DNA of 56,185 nt, from the NCBI RefSeq assembly GCF_021151785.1, contig NZ_JAGKWP010000003.1:1-56185 (forward strand), written 5' to 3'. Numbering within the stretch: position 1 is the stretch's first letter; the number at the start of each line of letters is the position of its first letter. Shown here piece by piece: positions 36,568 through 44,873 of this stretch. The notes below the pieces were generated by a model. It was not told the origin of the DNA, ran no database searches, and worked only from the letters and a program-made list of their open reading frames with translations. The position numbers and the translations under genes were made by a program. The DNA is from Flavobacterium sp. (GTDB lineage: Bacteria > Bacteroidota > Bacteroidia > Flavobacteriales > Flavobacteriaceae).

Positions 36568-36594
36568 AAAAGTCCCGACAGAATCGGGACTTTT
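36568..36594 (-). terminator. Intrinsic terminator of the rpsF-rpsR-rplI operon
   Basis: Eleven-base arms AAAAGTCCCGA (36568-36578) and TCGGGACTTTT (36584-36594) enclose a five-base loop, with a T run on the minus strand. The core is shared with the terminators at 15450 and 20494. Confidence 0.88.
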
Positions 36595-36614
36595 ACAATT
36601 TATTTTAAAATCAA

Positions 36615-37058
36615 TTAAGCTTTTTCAGCAACGATTTCATATGGTAATTCAACAATTACTTCTCTGTGTAAACGAACAGTAGCATTGTATTTACCTGTTC
36701 TTTTAACTAAACCACTAGTGATAAACTTTCTATCGATTGAGTGACCAGCAGCTGCTAATGCAGAAGCAATATCAGCATTAGATACTGAACCGAACAATTT
36801 TTCACCACCTGCTTTAGCAGAAATTTTGATTTCCAAAGCTTTTAAAGCATCAGCTAAAGCTTTTGCATCTGCAACAATTTTAGCTTCTTTGTGCGCTTTT
36901 TGCTTTAAATTTTCAGCTAATACTTTTTTAGCTGAAGGAGTTGCTAAAACAGCAAAACCTTGAGGAATTAAATAATTACGACCGTATCCGTTTTTAACTG
37001 TAACGATATCGTCTTTAAATCCTAAATTTTGAACGTCTTGTTTTAAAATTAGTTCCAT
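36615..37058 (-). CDS. rplI: 50S ribosomal protein bL9
   Basis: Large-subunit protein binding 23S rRNA. With ATG 37058 the product has 147 residues and opens MELILKQDVQNLGFKDDIV, then NGYGRNYLIPQGFA, the standard N-terminal domain. A long connecting helix follows (about residues 45-75), and the C-terminal domain ends HREVIVELPYEIVAE. A longer frame starting at TTG 37109 would add 17 residues never found in bL9. An AAGGA motif lies seven bases before the ATG, unusual among Flavobacteriia genes but plausible for a ribosomal gene. Last gene of the rpsF-rpsR-rplI operon. Confidence 0.96.
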   Translation of the reverse strand: MELILKQDVQNLGFKDDIVTVKNGYGRNYLIPQGFAVLATPSAKKVLAENLKQKAHKEAKIVADAKALADALKALEIKISAKAGGEKLFGSVSNADIASALAAAGHSIDRKFITSGLVKRTGKYNATVRLHREVIVELPYEIVAEKA

Positions 37059-37124
37059 GTTGTTGTCCTTATTTATAGAAGTTAGGTTCCAAGAAACGGA
37101 AACCAACAACTGTTATTTTTTAAA

Positions 37125-37418
37125 TTATTTTAATAAATCAGCTACGTATGGCATTAAAGCTAAGTGACGTGCTCTTTTTACTGCAACTGATACTTTTCTT
37201 TGGTATTTTAAAGAAGTACCTGTTAATCTTCTTGGTAAAATTTTACCTTGCTCGTTTACAAACTTCAATAAGAAATCTGGATCTTTATAATCTACATATT
37301 TGATTCCAGATTTTTTGAAACGGCAATATTTTTTTTGTTTGTTTGTATCAATGTTTAAAGGAGTAAGATATCTGATATCTCCTTCTTTTTTTCCTTTAGC
37401 AGATTGTTCGATTGACAT
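37125..37418 (-). CDS. rpsR: 30S ribosomal protein bS18
   Basis: A 97-residue small-subunit protein that pairs with bS6 on 16S rRNA. The core KYCRFKKSGIKYVDYKDPDFL and the basic region RLTGTSLKYQRKVSVAVKRARHLALMPY are diagnostic. It lies two bases after the rpsF stop. The N-terminal extension of about 20 residues is common in Bacteroidota bS18. Confidence 0.97.
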   Translation of the reverse strand: MSIEQSAKGKKEGDIRYLTPLNIDTNKQKKYCRFKKSGIKYVDYKDPDFLLKFVNEQGKILPRRLTGTSLKYQRKVSVAVKRARHLALMPYVADLLK

Positions 37419-37420
37419 GA

Positions 37421-37762
37421 TTAGTTTGCTTTAGTTTTTAATTTCTCTCTTCTTCTTTCAGCCCAAGCTACTGCATGTTTATCTAAACTTACAGTTAAGA
37501 ATCTCATTACTCTCTCATCTCTTCTAAACTCTGTATCTAAAGCCGCGATTACTTCAGCAGGAGCTTTAAATTCAAATAAAGTGTAGAAGCCACTTTTCTT
37601 GTGTTGGATTTCATAAGCTAATTTCTTTAAGCCCCAATCTTCTTTAGCTACAAATTGAGCCCCTTTAGAAGTAAGAAAATCTTCAAACTTACTTACTGCT
37701 TCCTTTACCTGAACTTCAGATAAAACGGGATTCAAAATGAAAACAGTTTCATAATTTTTCAT
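37421..37762 (-). CDS. rpsF: 30S ribosomal protein bS6
   Basis: First gene of the classical bS6-bS18-bL9 operon, here without ssb in between. The 113-residue product begins MKNYETVFILNPVLSEVQVK at ATG 37762 and contains EDWGLKKLAYEIQHKKSGFYTLFEF, the usual core. A longer frame starting with TTG at 37819 overlaps the promoter and is wrong. Transcription comes from a consensus promoter (37786-37816), leaving a leader of less than 25 bases, too short for a large ribosomal-protein control element. Confidence 0.97.
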   Translation of the reverse strand: MKNYETVFILNPVLSEVQVKEAVSKFEDFLTSKGAQFVAKEDWGLKKLAYEIQHKKSGFYTLFEFKAPAEVIAALDTEFRRDERVMRFLTVSLDKHAVAWAERRREKLKTKAN

Positions 37763-37785
37763 GTGTATTATTTTTAAATTGGGTG

Positions 37786-37816
37786 CAAAGATACTTTTTT
37801 TTATCAAATCAACAAA
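37786..37816 (-). promoter_or_regulatory. rpsF: Consensus promoter of the rpsF operon
   Basis: On the minus strand: TTTG (37813-37816), 19 bases, TATCTTTG (37786-37793) followed by C. This is a full match to the Bacteroidetes primary promoter and ends 23 bases before ATG 37762. Confidence 0.8.
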
Positions 37817-37926
37817 CAACTCTGTAGAAAAATATTTTGTAAGACATTCTAAATACTTCTTTTTTTTTAGTATTTTTAAAAATAAAACATTATTTTAGCA
37901 AAACAAGTTAAAAACTGCCCTACCTT

Positions 37927-38625
37927 ATGAAATTAAATACAATTGTTGTAGATGATAGCGCCATTCAAAGAATTACAATAGCCAAATTGATAACGGACCA
38001 TCCTCATTTAAAACTAAGTGGTGATTTTTCTAATGCACTTGAAGCAAAAAGTCATATTTCAAACCACGAGGTAGATTTAATTTTTTTGGATATTGAAATG
38101 CCTCATATTTCTGGTTTTGACTTATTGGATGGGTTAAAGGTTAAACCTCAAATTATAATTATAACATCTAAAGCCGACTACGCTGTTAAAGCATTTGATT
38201 ATTCCGCTACTGATTTTCTCCAAAAACCTATAAAAAAAGAACGCTTCATACAATCAGTAAAGAAAGCAGTTGAAATGTATCATTTGAAACACGACACTCA
38301 TTCTGACGATAATAATGCTCATATTATCATAAAAAGTAATTTAAAAAAAATCAAGGTAAGTATTCCAAAAATCAAATGGATTGAAGCATTTGGAGATTAT
38401 ATTAAAGTGGTAACCTATGATGAAACACATTTGGTTCTTTCTACCATGAAGGCGTTTGAAAGTGAATTACCAAAAGAACAATTCCTTAGAATACATAAAT
38501 CATATATTATCAATTTGGATAAAGTTGAGCGTTTTAATAGTAAATATGTAGAAATTGATGGCGAAAAAATTCCTTTAAGCAGAAATAAAAAAGAAGAAAT
38601 CATTACCATTCTTGAAAATTATTAA
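37927..38625 (+). CDS. LytTR-family response regulator
   Basis: A 232-residue regulator with a receiver domain (residues 1-120; phospho-acceptor D55 in LIFLDIEMPH, acidic residues D9/D10, and K near position 100 in DFLQKPIKKE). A LytTR DNA-binding domain follows (about 135-230; IKWIEAFGDYIKVVTYDE and FLRIHKSYIINLDKVERF). No sensor kinase is adjacent, so it is an orphan or pairs with a distant kinase. It converges on priA with interlocked stop codons (38622-38625) and no terminator between. A weak -7 match, TATTTTAG, lies at 37891-37898. Confidence 0.92.
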   Translation: MKLNTIVVDDSAIQRITIAKLITDHPHLKLSGDFSNALEAKSHISNHEVDLIFLDIEMPHISGFDLLDGLKVKPQIIIITSKADYAVKAFDYSATDFLQKPIKKERFIQSVKKAVEMYHLKHDTHSDDNNAHIIIKSNLKKIKVSIPKIKWIEAFGDYIKVVTYDETHLVLSTMKAFESELPKEQFLRIHKSYIINLDKVERFNSKYVEIDGEKIPLSRNKKEEIITILENY

Positions 38626-41060
38626 TAATCTACATTAAGTGTTAATTTTATAGCTCTATACTGCGGAACCGCATCAAAACTCATCAACACTTTAGTGATG
38701 AGTTTTTTTGTATTAATTAAATTCGTGTTATTTGGAATTTTAATCAATATTGTTCTTATATATTCATTTCGAATTCGATTCACTACAGGTTCTTCTGGAC
38801 CTAAAATAGGAACAGCCAAATGTTGAACTAACACATTATACAACCACGTACTACCATCTTTTAATTTTTCATAATCTTTATTTCGCAATTTAATTTGTAT
38901 CAATCGATAATACGGAGGGTATTTGAAATTACTACGTTCATATAGTTGTTCATTAAACATAGCAACATAATTATGATTTACCACTTGCTGAATTGTATTA
39001 TGAAGCGGATTATAGGTTTGTATAACTACACTACCTTTTTTTTCCTTTCTCCCCGACCTTCCTGCTACTTGAACCATCATTTGAAATGCCCGTTCATAAG
39101 CCCTATAATAAGGCTGATTCAATAAATTATCCGCGTTTAAAATCCCTACGAGTGTTACATTTTCAAAATCCAATCCCTTTGCCAACATTTGAGTACCTAT
39201 TAAAATATCTATCTCCTGATTTTTAACTGCATCAATTAATTTTTCAAAAGCAAATTTCCCTCGAGTTGTATCTTGATCCATTCGGGCAATTCGCTTTGTA
39301 GGAAACATTTTTTTTAACTCTAATTCAATCTGCTCTGTACCAAAACCTTTCGTAGATAAATCAAGTGAATGGCATTGATGACAGTGAGTAGGTTTAGCAA
39401 TATGGTATCCGCAATAATGGCATTTTAAGGCATCTCGAAATTTATAATATGTAAGGCTAACATCACAATTAGGACATTGGGGCACGTGCCCGCAGGTAAT
39501 ACATTCTATATACGGAGAATAGCCTCTTCGATTTTGAAACAACATGATTTGTTCACCATTTGCTAGTGTTTCTTGCATGCGTTCAATTAATTCATCTGAA
39601 AAATGGCCATCCATCCTTTTTCTGAAATACTTATCTTTTAAATCAATTAAATGTATTTCGGGTAAAACTACATTATTAAATCGCTCATTTAACTCAACTA
39701 ATCCATATTTAGAAGCCTTTGCATTAAAATAAGATTCTATACTTGGTGTTGCACTGCCTAACAATACTTTTGCTTTATGCATTTTTGCCAACACAACGGC
39801 TGCATCTCTAGCATGATAACGTGGAGCAGGATCTTGTTGTTTATAAGTAGCCTCATGCTCTTCATCAACGACAATTAATCCTAACTTTGAAAAAGGTAAA
39901 AACAAAGCACTTCGAACACCAATAACAACTTTAGCCTTATCAGATTGCTGAAGTACATGTTGCCAAACCTCTACACGTTCATGTGAATTATACTTAGAAT
40001 GAAAAACAGCTACTTGATTACCAAAATAAGCCGTTAATCGTTGAACAAGCTGTGTCGTTAAAGCAATTTCAGGAAGCAAAAACAAGACTTGTAAATCATT
40101 AGATAAATAGGTCTCGATTAACTTAATATAAACTTCTGTTTTTCCAGAAGCTGTAACTCCATGAAAAAGAGTAACATCTTGATTTTTGAATGACTTTTGA
40201 ATATTTTTGAGAGCAACATCTTGTGCTTGACTCAGGTGAATGGTATATGCCTCTTCATTACTAAAAATCACCCGATCTTGATTTAAAAAATATTCAACGA
40301 AAATTCCTTTTCCAACAAGATTTTTTAAAACAGCTGAACTCATACCTGAAGACTCTAACAATAATTTAGACAAAACAGGTTTTCTTTCTTTTGCAAATAA
40401 TTGGAAATAATGCATAACCAATTCCTTTTGCTTCTCGGCCTTCCCTAAAACTTGGAGTAATTCTTGTAATTGATTAGCTTGTAAAAACTCATCATGCAAT
40501 TTAATGTACTTCACCATTTTTGGCTTATATTGTTCTTGTACTTCTTCATTCATTAACAATAAGCCTTTTTGTAGCAGACTTTGCACAACTGGGATTACTT
40601 TTTTACCATTTAAAATTTTGGAAACTTCTGCAATTGTAATTGAAGATTGATGTTGTAACGCTTCTAATACCAAATACTCTTCATCTGTAACTTCCTGATG
40701 TTCAAAAGTTTTTTTTTCTGCTGTTAGAATAGTTTCACTTTCCAAAATTAAAGCCGATGGCAATGCTGATTTATACACTTCTCCAATAGAACACAGATAA
40801 TAAGAGGCAATCCACTTCCAATGTTCAAGTTGAATAAGAGTTACAACTGGTGTATCATCTATTATTTGTTGAATGTCTTTAGGTTCGTATAATTGTGGTG
40901 GTATTTGATGTTTTTCAACTACTAATGCCGTGTAAACTTTACTTTTTCCAAACGGAACAGCTACGCGCATACCTGGCAAAATGATTTTATATTCTTCCTC
41001 ATTTACTGCATAAGTAAATGTTTTATCTAACGCCAAAGGAAGAATAACATTGATAAACAT
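38622..41060 (-). CDS. priA: Primosomal protein N' (replication restart helicase)
   Basis: A superfamily 2 helicase that reloads the replisome at stalled forks. The 812-residue protein has the N-terminal DNA-binding region MFINVILPLALDKTFTYAVN, Walker A in GVTASGKTEVYIK (near residue 305), the DEEH box in VVDEEHEATYKQQ, and GSATPSIES. The zinc-binding cysteines lie in CITCGHVPQCPNCDVSL and CHYCGYHIAKPTHCHQC (about residues 520-565), and the motif VAGRSGRKEKKG is also present. Length is at the long end of the family. It follows gpsA by 20 bases and probably shares its promoter. Confidence 0.96.
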   Translation of the reverse strand: MFINVILPLALDKTFTYAVNEEEYKIILPGMRVAVPFGKSKVYTALVVEKHQIPPQLYEPKDIQQIIDDTPVVTLIQLEHWKWIASYYLCSIGEVYKSALPSALILESETILTAEKKTFEHQEVTDEEYLVLEALQHQSSITIAEVSKILNGKKVIPVVQSLLQKGLLLMNEEVQEQYKPKMVKYIKLHDEFLQANQLQELLQVLGKAEKQKELVMHYFQLFAKERKPVLSKLLLESSGMSSAVLKNLVGKGIFVEYFLNQDRVIFSNEEAYTIHLSQAQDVALKNIQKSFKNQDVTLFHGVTASGKTEVYIKLIETYLSNDLQVLFLLPEIALTTQLVQRLTAYFGNQVAVFHSKYNSHERVEVWQHVLQQSDKAKVVIGVRSALFLPFSKLGLIVVDEEHEATYKQQDPAPRYHARDAAVVLAKMHKAKVLLGSATPSIESYFNAKASKYGLVELNERFNNVVLPEIHLIDLKDKYFRKRMDGHFSDELIERMQETLANGEQIMLFQNRRGYSPYIECITCGHVPQCPNCDVSLTYYKFRDALKCHYCGYHIAKPTHCHQCHSLDLSTKGFGTEQIELELKKMFPTKRIARMDQDTTRGKFAFEKLIDAVKNQEIDILIGTQMLAKGLDFENVTLVGILNADNLLNQPYYRAYERAFQMMVQVAGRSGRKEKKGSVVIQTYNPLHNTIQQVVNHNYVAMFNEQLYERSNFKYPPYYRLIQIKLRNKDYEKLKDGSTWLYNVLVQHLAVPILGPEEPVVNRIRNEYIRTILIKIPNNTNLINTKKLITKVLMSFDAVPQYRAIKLTLNVDY

Positions 41061-41080
41061 AATTTGAGGCTAAAACCTAT

Positions 41081-42076
41081 TTAATTCAATTGATCCGTTA
41101 ACTTCTTAAATACTTCTTTTGCCTCTTTACCTTCATACAACACTTTGTAAACCGCGTCGATAATTGGTGTTTTAGCTTGATACATTTGGTTTAATTTATA
41201 GGCGCTTTTTACTGCATAATAGCCTTCAGCCACCATACTCATTTCCATTTGAGCTGATTTCACAGTGTAACCTTTTCCAATCATATTACCAAACATTCTA
41301 TTTCTTGAAAAAACAGAATAACCTGTAACTAATAAATCTCCCAAATAGGCAGAATTATTGATATTACGTTTCATTTTGTGTACTTTTTTAATAAAACGCT
41401 TCATTTCACGAATGGCATTACTCATCAATACGGCTTGAAAGTTATCTCCATAACCTAATCCGTGAGCAATCCCAGCAGCAATAGAATAAATATTTTTCAA
41501 AACCGCAGCATATTCAGTACCAATGATATCATCTGTAATCTTAGCTTTAATATAATAACTACTCACGTTTTGGGCTACATATCTTGCTCTCTTTTTATCT
41601 GAACAAGCAATTGTTAAATAGGACAATCGCTCCATTGCTACTTCTTCTGCATGACAAGGCCCTGTAATAACTCCAATGTTTTCGTAAGGTATATTAAACG
41701 TTTTATGAAAATGTTCACCAACAATCATACTTGTTTCTGGAACAATACCCTTAATAGCAGAAAAAATAGTTTTCCCTTCTAAACTAACCGTCATTTTTTC
41801 TAGTTCTCCACTCAAAAAAGCTGAAGGAATGGCAAAAATTACAATATCTGCAAATTGAACTGCTTCATTAATATCATTCGTTAAAAGTAACTTATTGATA
41901 TCAAAAGCCACAGAACTTAAATAATTAGGATTGTGCTTTTGGTGCTTTAAATGTTCTAAAGCATAGGTGCTTCTCATGTACCAAGCAATTTGTTCTTGAT
42001 TTTCACATAACATTTTTGCAATAGCCGTTGCCCAACTACCGCCTCCTATAACAGCAAATTTTGGTTTATTTTCCAT
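41081..42076 (-). CDS. gpsA: Glycerol-3-phosphate dehydrogenase (NAD(P)+)
   Basis: Reduces dihydroxyacetone phosphate to sn-glycerol 3-phosphate for phospholipid synthesis, in the cytoplasm. The 331-residue protein has the nucleotide-binding loop GGGSWATAIAKML (residues 10-22), then FSAIKGIVPET and GPCHAEEVA in the middle, and the catalytic helix region with AAVLKNIYSIAAGIAHGLGYGDN (near residue 190). GDLLVTGYSVFSRNRMFG is close to the usual DLxxTC/S..SRN signature. It is the first gene of a gpsA-priA operon with a consensus promoter at 42096-42125. Confidence 0.95.
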   Translation of the reverse strand: MENKPKFAVIGGGSWATAIAKMLCENQEQIAWYMRSTYALEHLKHQKHNPNYLSSVAFDINKLLLTNDINEAVQFADIVIFAIPSAFLSGELEKMTVSLEGKTIFSAIKGIVPETSMIVGEHFHKTFNIPYENIGVITGPCHAEEVAMERLSYLTIACSDKKRARYVAQNVSSYYIKAKITDDIIGTEYAAVLKNIYSIAAGIAHGLGYGDNFQAVLMSNAIREMKRFIKKVHKMKRNINNSAYLGDLLVTGYSVFSRNRMFGNMIGKGYTVKSAQMEMSMVAEGYYAVKSAYKLNQMYQAKTPIIDAVYKVLYEGKEAKEVFKKLTDQLN

Positions 42077-42095
42077 GTTTAAAAAAAATGAACCT

Positions 42096-42125
42096 CAAAA
42101 GTACACATTTCATTGACAATGACAA
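42096..42125 (-). promoter_or_regulatory. Consensus promoter of the gpsA-priA operon
   Basis: Minus-strand TTG (42123-42125), 19-base spacer, TACTTTTG (42096-42103). This is a full TTG-N19-TAnnTTTG match, 19 bases before ATG 42076. Confidence 0.75.
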
Positions 42126-42316
42126 AAAGCTAAACCAAAAATCAATTATAAGAACAGCATAACTAAAGAATATCATCTCGCGTTTAAATTTTCAAATGCA
42201 TTCTACTCTCAAATAACTTCTTAACCATTAATCTATCCTTTTTGTTAATGAGTTGTGAATATCCCTTTTTTGGCACAAGAGTTGGACTTCACATTTCAAC
42301 CTTAAATGTGAAGCTT

Positions 42317-43195
42317 ATGAAATCTGTAAAATTACTTTTAATCATAATTATTTCTTCAGTTATACTTACATCATGTACGGTAAATGTTCATGAAGACACT
42401 AATATAGATAACAACATTTCTTTACCTCAACTAATGGAAAGATACGATTTATGGTATATTGACTACGCTAGAACCACAGGAAATGGAGATGTCCCTTTTT
42501 TATCTCGCGCATTCACTATTTCATTTTTAAGTGGTGACTTATATGCTAATAATAATTTAGTTGGAATTGGTTCAACTGGAAATGGATTTGGAGTTGCCAT
42601 TGGATATTATTCTTATTCTCCTAATACCATTCGTTTTCACCATTCAATTTATGGGTTTTATGAACTAGAAGTGTATCAATTGAGTCCGAATGAAATCAAA
42701 TTATATGACCGTTATCAAAACACGACTTATTATTTAATGGGGTACCAAAGAAACGCTTTTGATTATGATCGTGTTTTTTATGACAACATTCATTATTTCT
42801 TACAAGAATATGTTGCCTGGGAAAAAGTGAGTACAATAGGTGGTACAACAAATGCTTTTGATTATGAAAACTATTTAAAATTTATGGCTGGTGGAAGTGA
42901 CGATACCTTTAAATCATCACAAGATTTTAATGTGAGTAATGTAAACTCTATTTTTTGGGATTATACAGGGCAATACAACATTTTGAATGTTCCTGGCAAC
43001 TACTATACCAAACGATTAAACTTATATTACAACAACAATGATTATGAAACTTTTAAGATAACAATTGTGAATGATGGAAAAATAAGATTGCTTCACGAGA
43101 ATTCTGGCACGATTTATGAATTCATTGGTAAAGGATTTATTCCAATTATGCGAGAAGGTATAAAAAGAACCAAATCTGAATCTCTAAAGAAGTAG
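42317..43195 (+). CDS. Lipoprotein of unknown function, two-part beta-rich
   Basis: A 292-residue lipoprotein: MKSVKLLLIIIISSVILTSC gives a lipobox with C20. Two similar beta-rich halves follow. The first starts with the phrase YDLWYIDYARTTGNGDVPFLSRAFTI-like near residue 40, and the second starts near residue 205 with FWDYTGQYNI. Both halves end in a short segment resembling a lipocalin-like strand pair (YYLMGYQR and YEFIGKGFI). A longer frame beginning with TTG 42242 would bury the signal and is rejected. Close relatives are frequent in Flavobacterium and, as I recall, some carry the misleading name nicotinic acid mononucleotide adenyltransferase; no HxGH motif is present here. It is monocistronic, with a strong terminator. 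Confidence 0.75.
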   Translation: MKSVKLLLIIIISSVILTSCTVNVHEDTNIDNNISLPQLMERYDLWYIDYARTTGNGDVPFLSRAFTISFLSGDLYANNNLVGIGSTGNGFGVAIGYYSYSPNTIRFHHSIYGFYELEVYQLSPNEIKLYDRYQNTTYYLMGYQRNAFDYDRVFYDNIHYFLQEYVAWEKVSTIGGTTNAFDYENYLKFMAGGSDDTFKSSQDFNVSNVNSIFWDYTGQYNILNVPGNYYTKRLNLYYNNNDYETFKITIVNDGKIRLLHENSGTIYEFIGKGFIPIMREGIKRTKSESLKK

Positions 43196-43227
43196 TTTTT
43201 TCAAATATAGTTAGTTTAGTTAGTTTG

Positions 43228-43258
43228 AAAAAGCCCGATAAATTTTATCGGGCTTTTT
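43228..43258. terminator. Bidirectional terminator between convergent genes
   Basis: A 15-base perfect stem AAAAAGCCCGATAAA (43228-43242) pairs with 43244-43258 and is flanked by T and A runs. It serves the lipoprotein gene on one side and the alcohol dehydrogenase gene on the other. Confidence 0.9.
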
Positions 43259-43262
43259 TAGT

Positions 43263-44429
43263 TTAATAACTCATTTCAACAATTTCTCTAACTTTATCAA
43301 GTGTAATGTTTTGTCTTTCACCCATAGCTAGCCAACCACGTTCTTCAAAACGTTGCACAACTATATCAGCCGTTTTTTGGATGTCTTCTGCATTTTCAGA
43401 AAGTTTCGTTTTCATACCCATTGTATGTAAGAACTCCACTGTTTTTTCAATGGCTTTTTCTGCAATTTCTTCAGTTGATGCACCTGTTAAATTCCAAACT
43501 CGTTGTCCATATTGAGCAAATTTCTCTTTTTTAGAATCAAACATCACTCGGTATAAATTTGGACCAATAATAGCTAAAGTTCTAGCATGATCAATTTCAT
43601 ACAACGCCGTTAATTCATGTCCAATCATGTGTGTAGCCCAATCCGAAGGTACTCCTTTTTGAATTAATCCATTCAATGCCATAGTCGCCGACCAAACAAA
43701 ATTAGAAGCCAACTTATAATCTGTTGGGTTTTCTACAACACCTGGACCTATTTCAATTAAGGTTTGTAAAATACTCTCTGCTATTCGATCTTGTAAAAGC
43801 GCATCATGTGTATATGTTAAATATTGTTCCATTACATGTGTAAACGCATCTACTACGCCGTTTTGCAATTGTCTTTTAGGCAACGACTGAATAACGGTTG
43901 GGTCTACAATAGAAAATTTTGGAAACAAGGCCGCACCTCCAAGGGTTAATTTTTCTTGAGTAGCTTCAATAGAAACAACTGCACCTGAATTCATTTCAGA
44001 ACCAGTTGCCGGCAAAGTTAATACCGTACCAAATGGCACTACTTCATTTACATCCTTGAACAAGATTCTTTTCCTTAAGATATCAGCCTCGTCCCCTTTG
44101 TAATTCACAGCAGCAGAAATAAACTTAGTACCGTCAATAACACTACCACCTCCAACAGCTAAAATAAAACCAATGTTTTGTTCGCGAATAATCTGCACGG
44201 CTTTCATTAAGGTTTCAAAACGAGGATTAGGTTCAATACCCGAAAATTCGATGATTTCCGCTGTTGGCAAAGCGGCTTTTACTTGATCGTACACCCCATT
44301 TTTAAAAATACTTCCTCCCCCATACGTTAGTAATATTTTCACATTATTAGGAACCAACTCACTCAGTTTAGCAATTTGTCCTTTTCCGAAAACATAGTTT
44401 ACCGGATTGTATAAATCAAAATTTGTCAT
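43263..44429 (-). CDS. Iron-containing alcohol dehydrogenase (YqhD/BDH-like)
   Basis: A 388-residue cytoplasmic NAD(P)H-dependent enzyme that interconverts aldehydes and alcohols. The N-terminal Rossmann part opens FDLYNPVNYVFGKGQIAKLS and contains TYGGGSIFKNGVYDQV and AVGGGSVIDGTKFISA. The C-terminal helical part carries the metal ligands D and H in DAFTHVMEQYLTY and H in MIGHELTALYEIDHARTLAI. The GGGS pattern and C-terminal motifs favour the NADPH-dependent YqhD/butanol dehydrogenase branch, often involved in detoxifying reactive aldehydes. It stands alone with its own promoter, which overlaps a palindrome (44466-44479). Confidence 0.93.
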   Translation of the reverse strand: MTNFDLYNPVNYVFGKGQIAKLSELVPNNVKILLTYGGGSIFKNGVYDQVKAALPTAEIIEFSGIEPNPRFETLMKAVQIIREQNIGFILAVGGGSVIDGTKFISAAVNYKGDEADILRKRILFKDVNEVVPFGTVLTLPATGSEMNSGAVVSIEATQEKLTLGGAALFPKFSIVDPTVIQSLPKRQLQNGVVDAFTHVMEQYLTYTHDALLQDRIAESILQTLIEIGPGVVENPTDYKLASNFVWSATMALNGLIQKGVPSDWATHMIGHELTALYEIDHARTLAIIGPNLYRVMFDSKKEKFAQYGQRVWNLTGASTEEIAEKAIEKTVEFLHTMGMKTKLSENAEDIQKTADIVVQRFEERGWLAMGERQNITLDKVREIVEMSY

Positions 44430-44450
44430 AGCACTTTATATTTAGTTGCA

Positions 44451-44479
44451 CAAAGGTACTAAATGTTTGTATGTACAAA
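44451..44479 (-). promoter_or_regulatory. Promoter of the alcohol dehydrogenase gene with overlapping palindrome
   Basis: The -7 element TACCTTTG (44451-44458, minus) is exact. A TTTG lies 17 bases upstream (44476-44479), shorter than the usual 19. The palindrome TTTGTA-TG-TACAAA (44466-44479) covers the -33 region and is a plausible repressor site, so the gene may be inducible. Confidence 0.6.
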
Positions 44480-44492
44480 TGATAAAGGAATG

Positions 44493-44873
44493 TTAAGAAT
44501 TGAAAATCAACATTAGTAAAATAATAGAAAAAATTAATCCAATAACATTAGTATAAATTATCTTTTTTGAATTAGCAAACTTATTTTTATAAAAATAATA
44601 AATGCTAAAAAGTGCAATGATTAAATAGATTGGGTATGAAAACATAATAAAAATTGCGACACCTAATCCTCTATCTGTATATCTTCCTTCGACTTGTGGT
44701 GTGTTAAGTAAAATTAACATCATGATATACGAAAAAACAAGTAAACCGTTTATTAGCAAGTGAAGTACCCAAATTTTTCTAAAGTTGTAAATTATGAATA
44801 AAAATGCTATGACAAATATTAAAAATTCCACAATAGTTTCATTACTTCTTATAAAACAAATTATGCTCCACAT
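44493..44873 (-). CDS. Small four-helix membrane protein, unknown function
   Basis: A 126-residue protein made almost wholly of hydrophobic segments (about four helices near residues 18-33, 40-60, 75-95 and 105-124) with few charged residues between. It overlaps the end of nadD by 32 bases when started at ATG 44873. A shorter start, GTG 44831, lies 10 bases after the nadD stop and gives about 112 residues. Sequence alone does not decide between the two. It closes the leftward yicC-gmk-nadD run. No domain or family is recognised. Confidence 0.55.
   Translation of the reverse strand: MWSIICFIRSNETIVEFLIFVIAFLFIIYNFRKIWVLHLLINGLLVFSYIMMLILLNTPQVEGRYTDRGLGVAIFIMFSYPIYLIIALFSIYYFYKNKFANSKKIIYTNVIGLIFSIILLMLIFNS

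Noticed and set aside
37763..37785. Ribosomal-protein leader regulatory RNA ahead of rpsF
   Set aside because: The leader from the consensus promoter is under 25 bases, too short to fold such an element.
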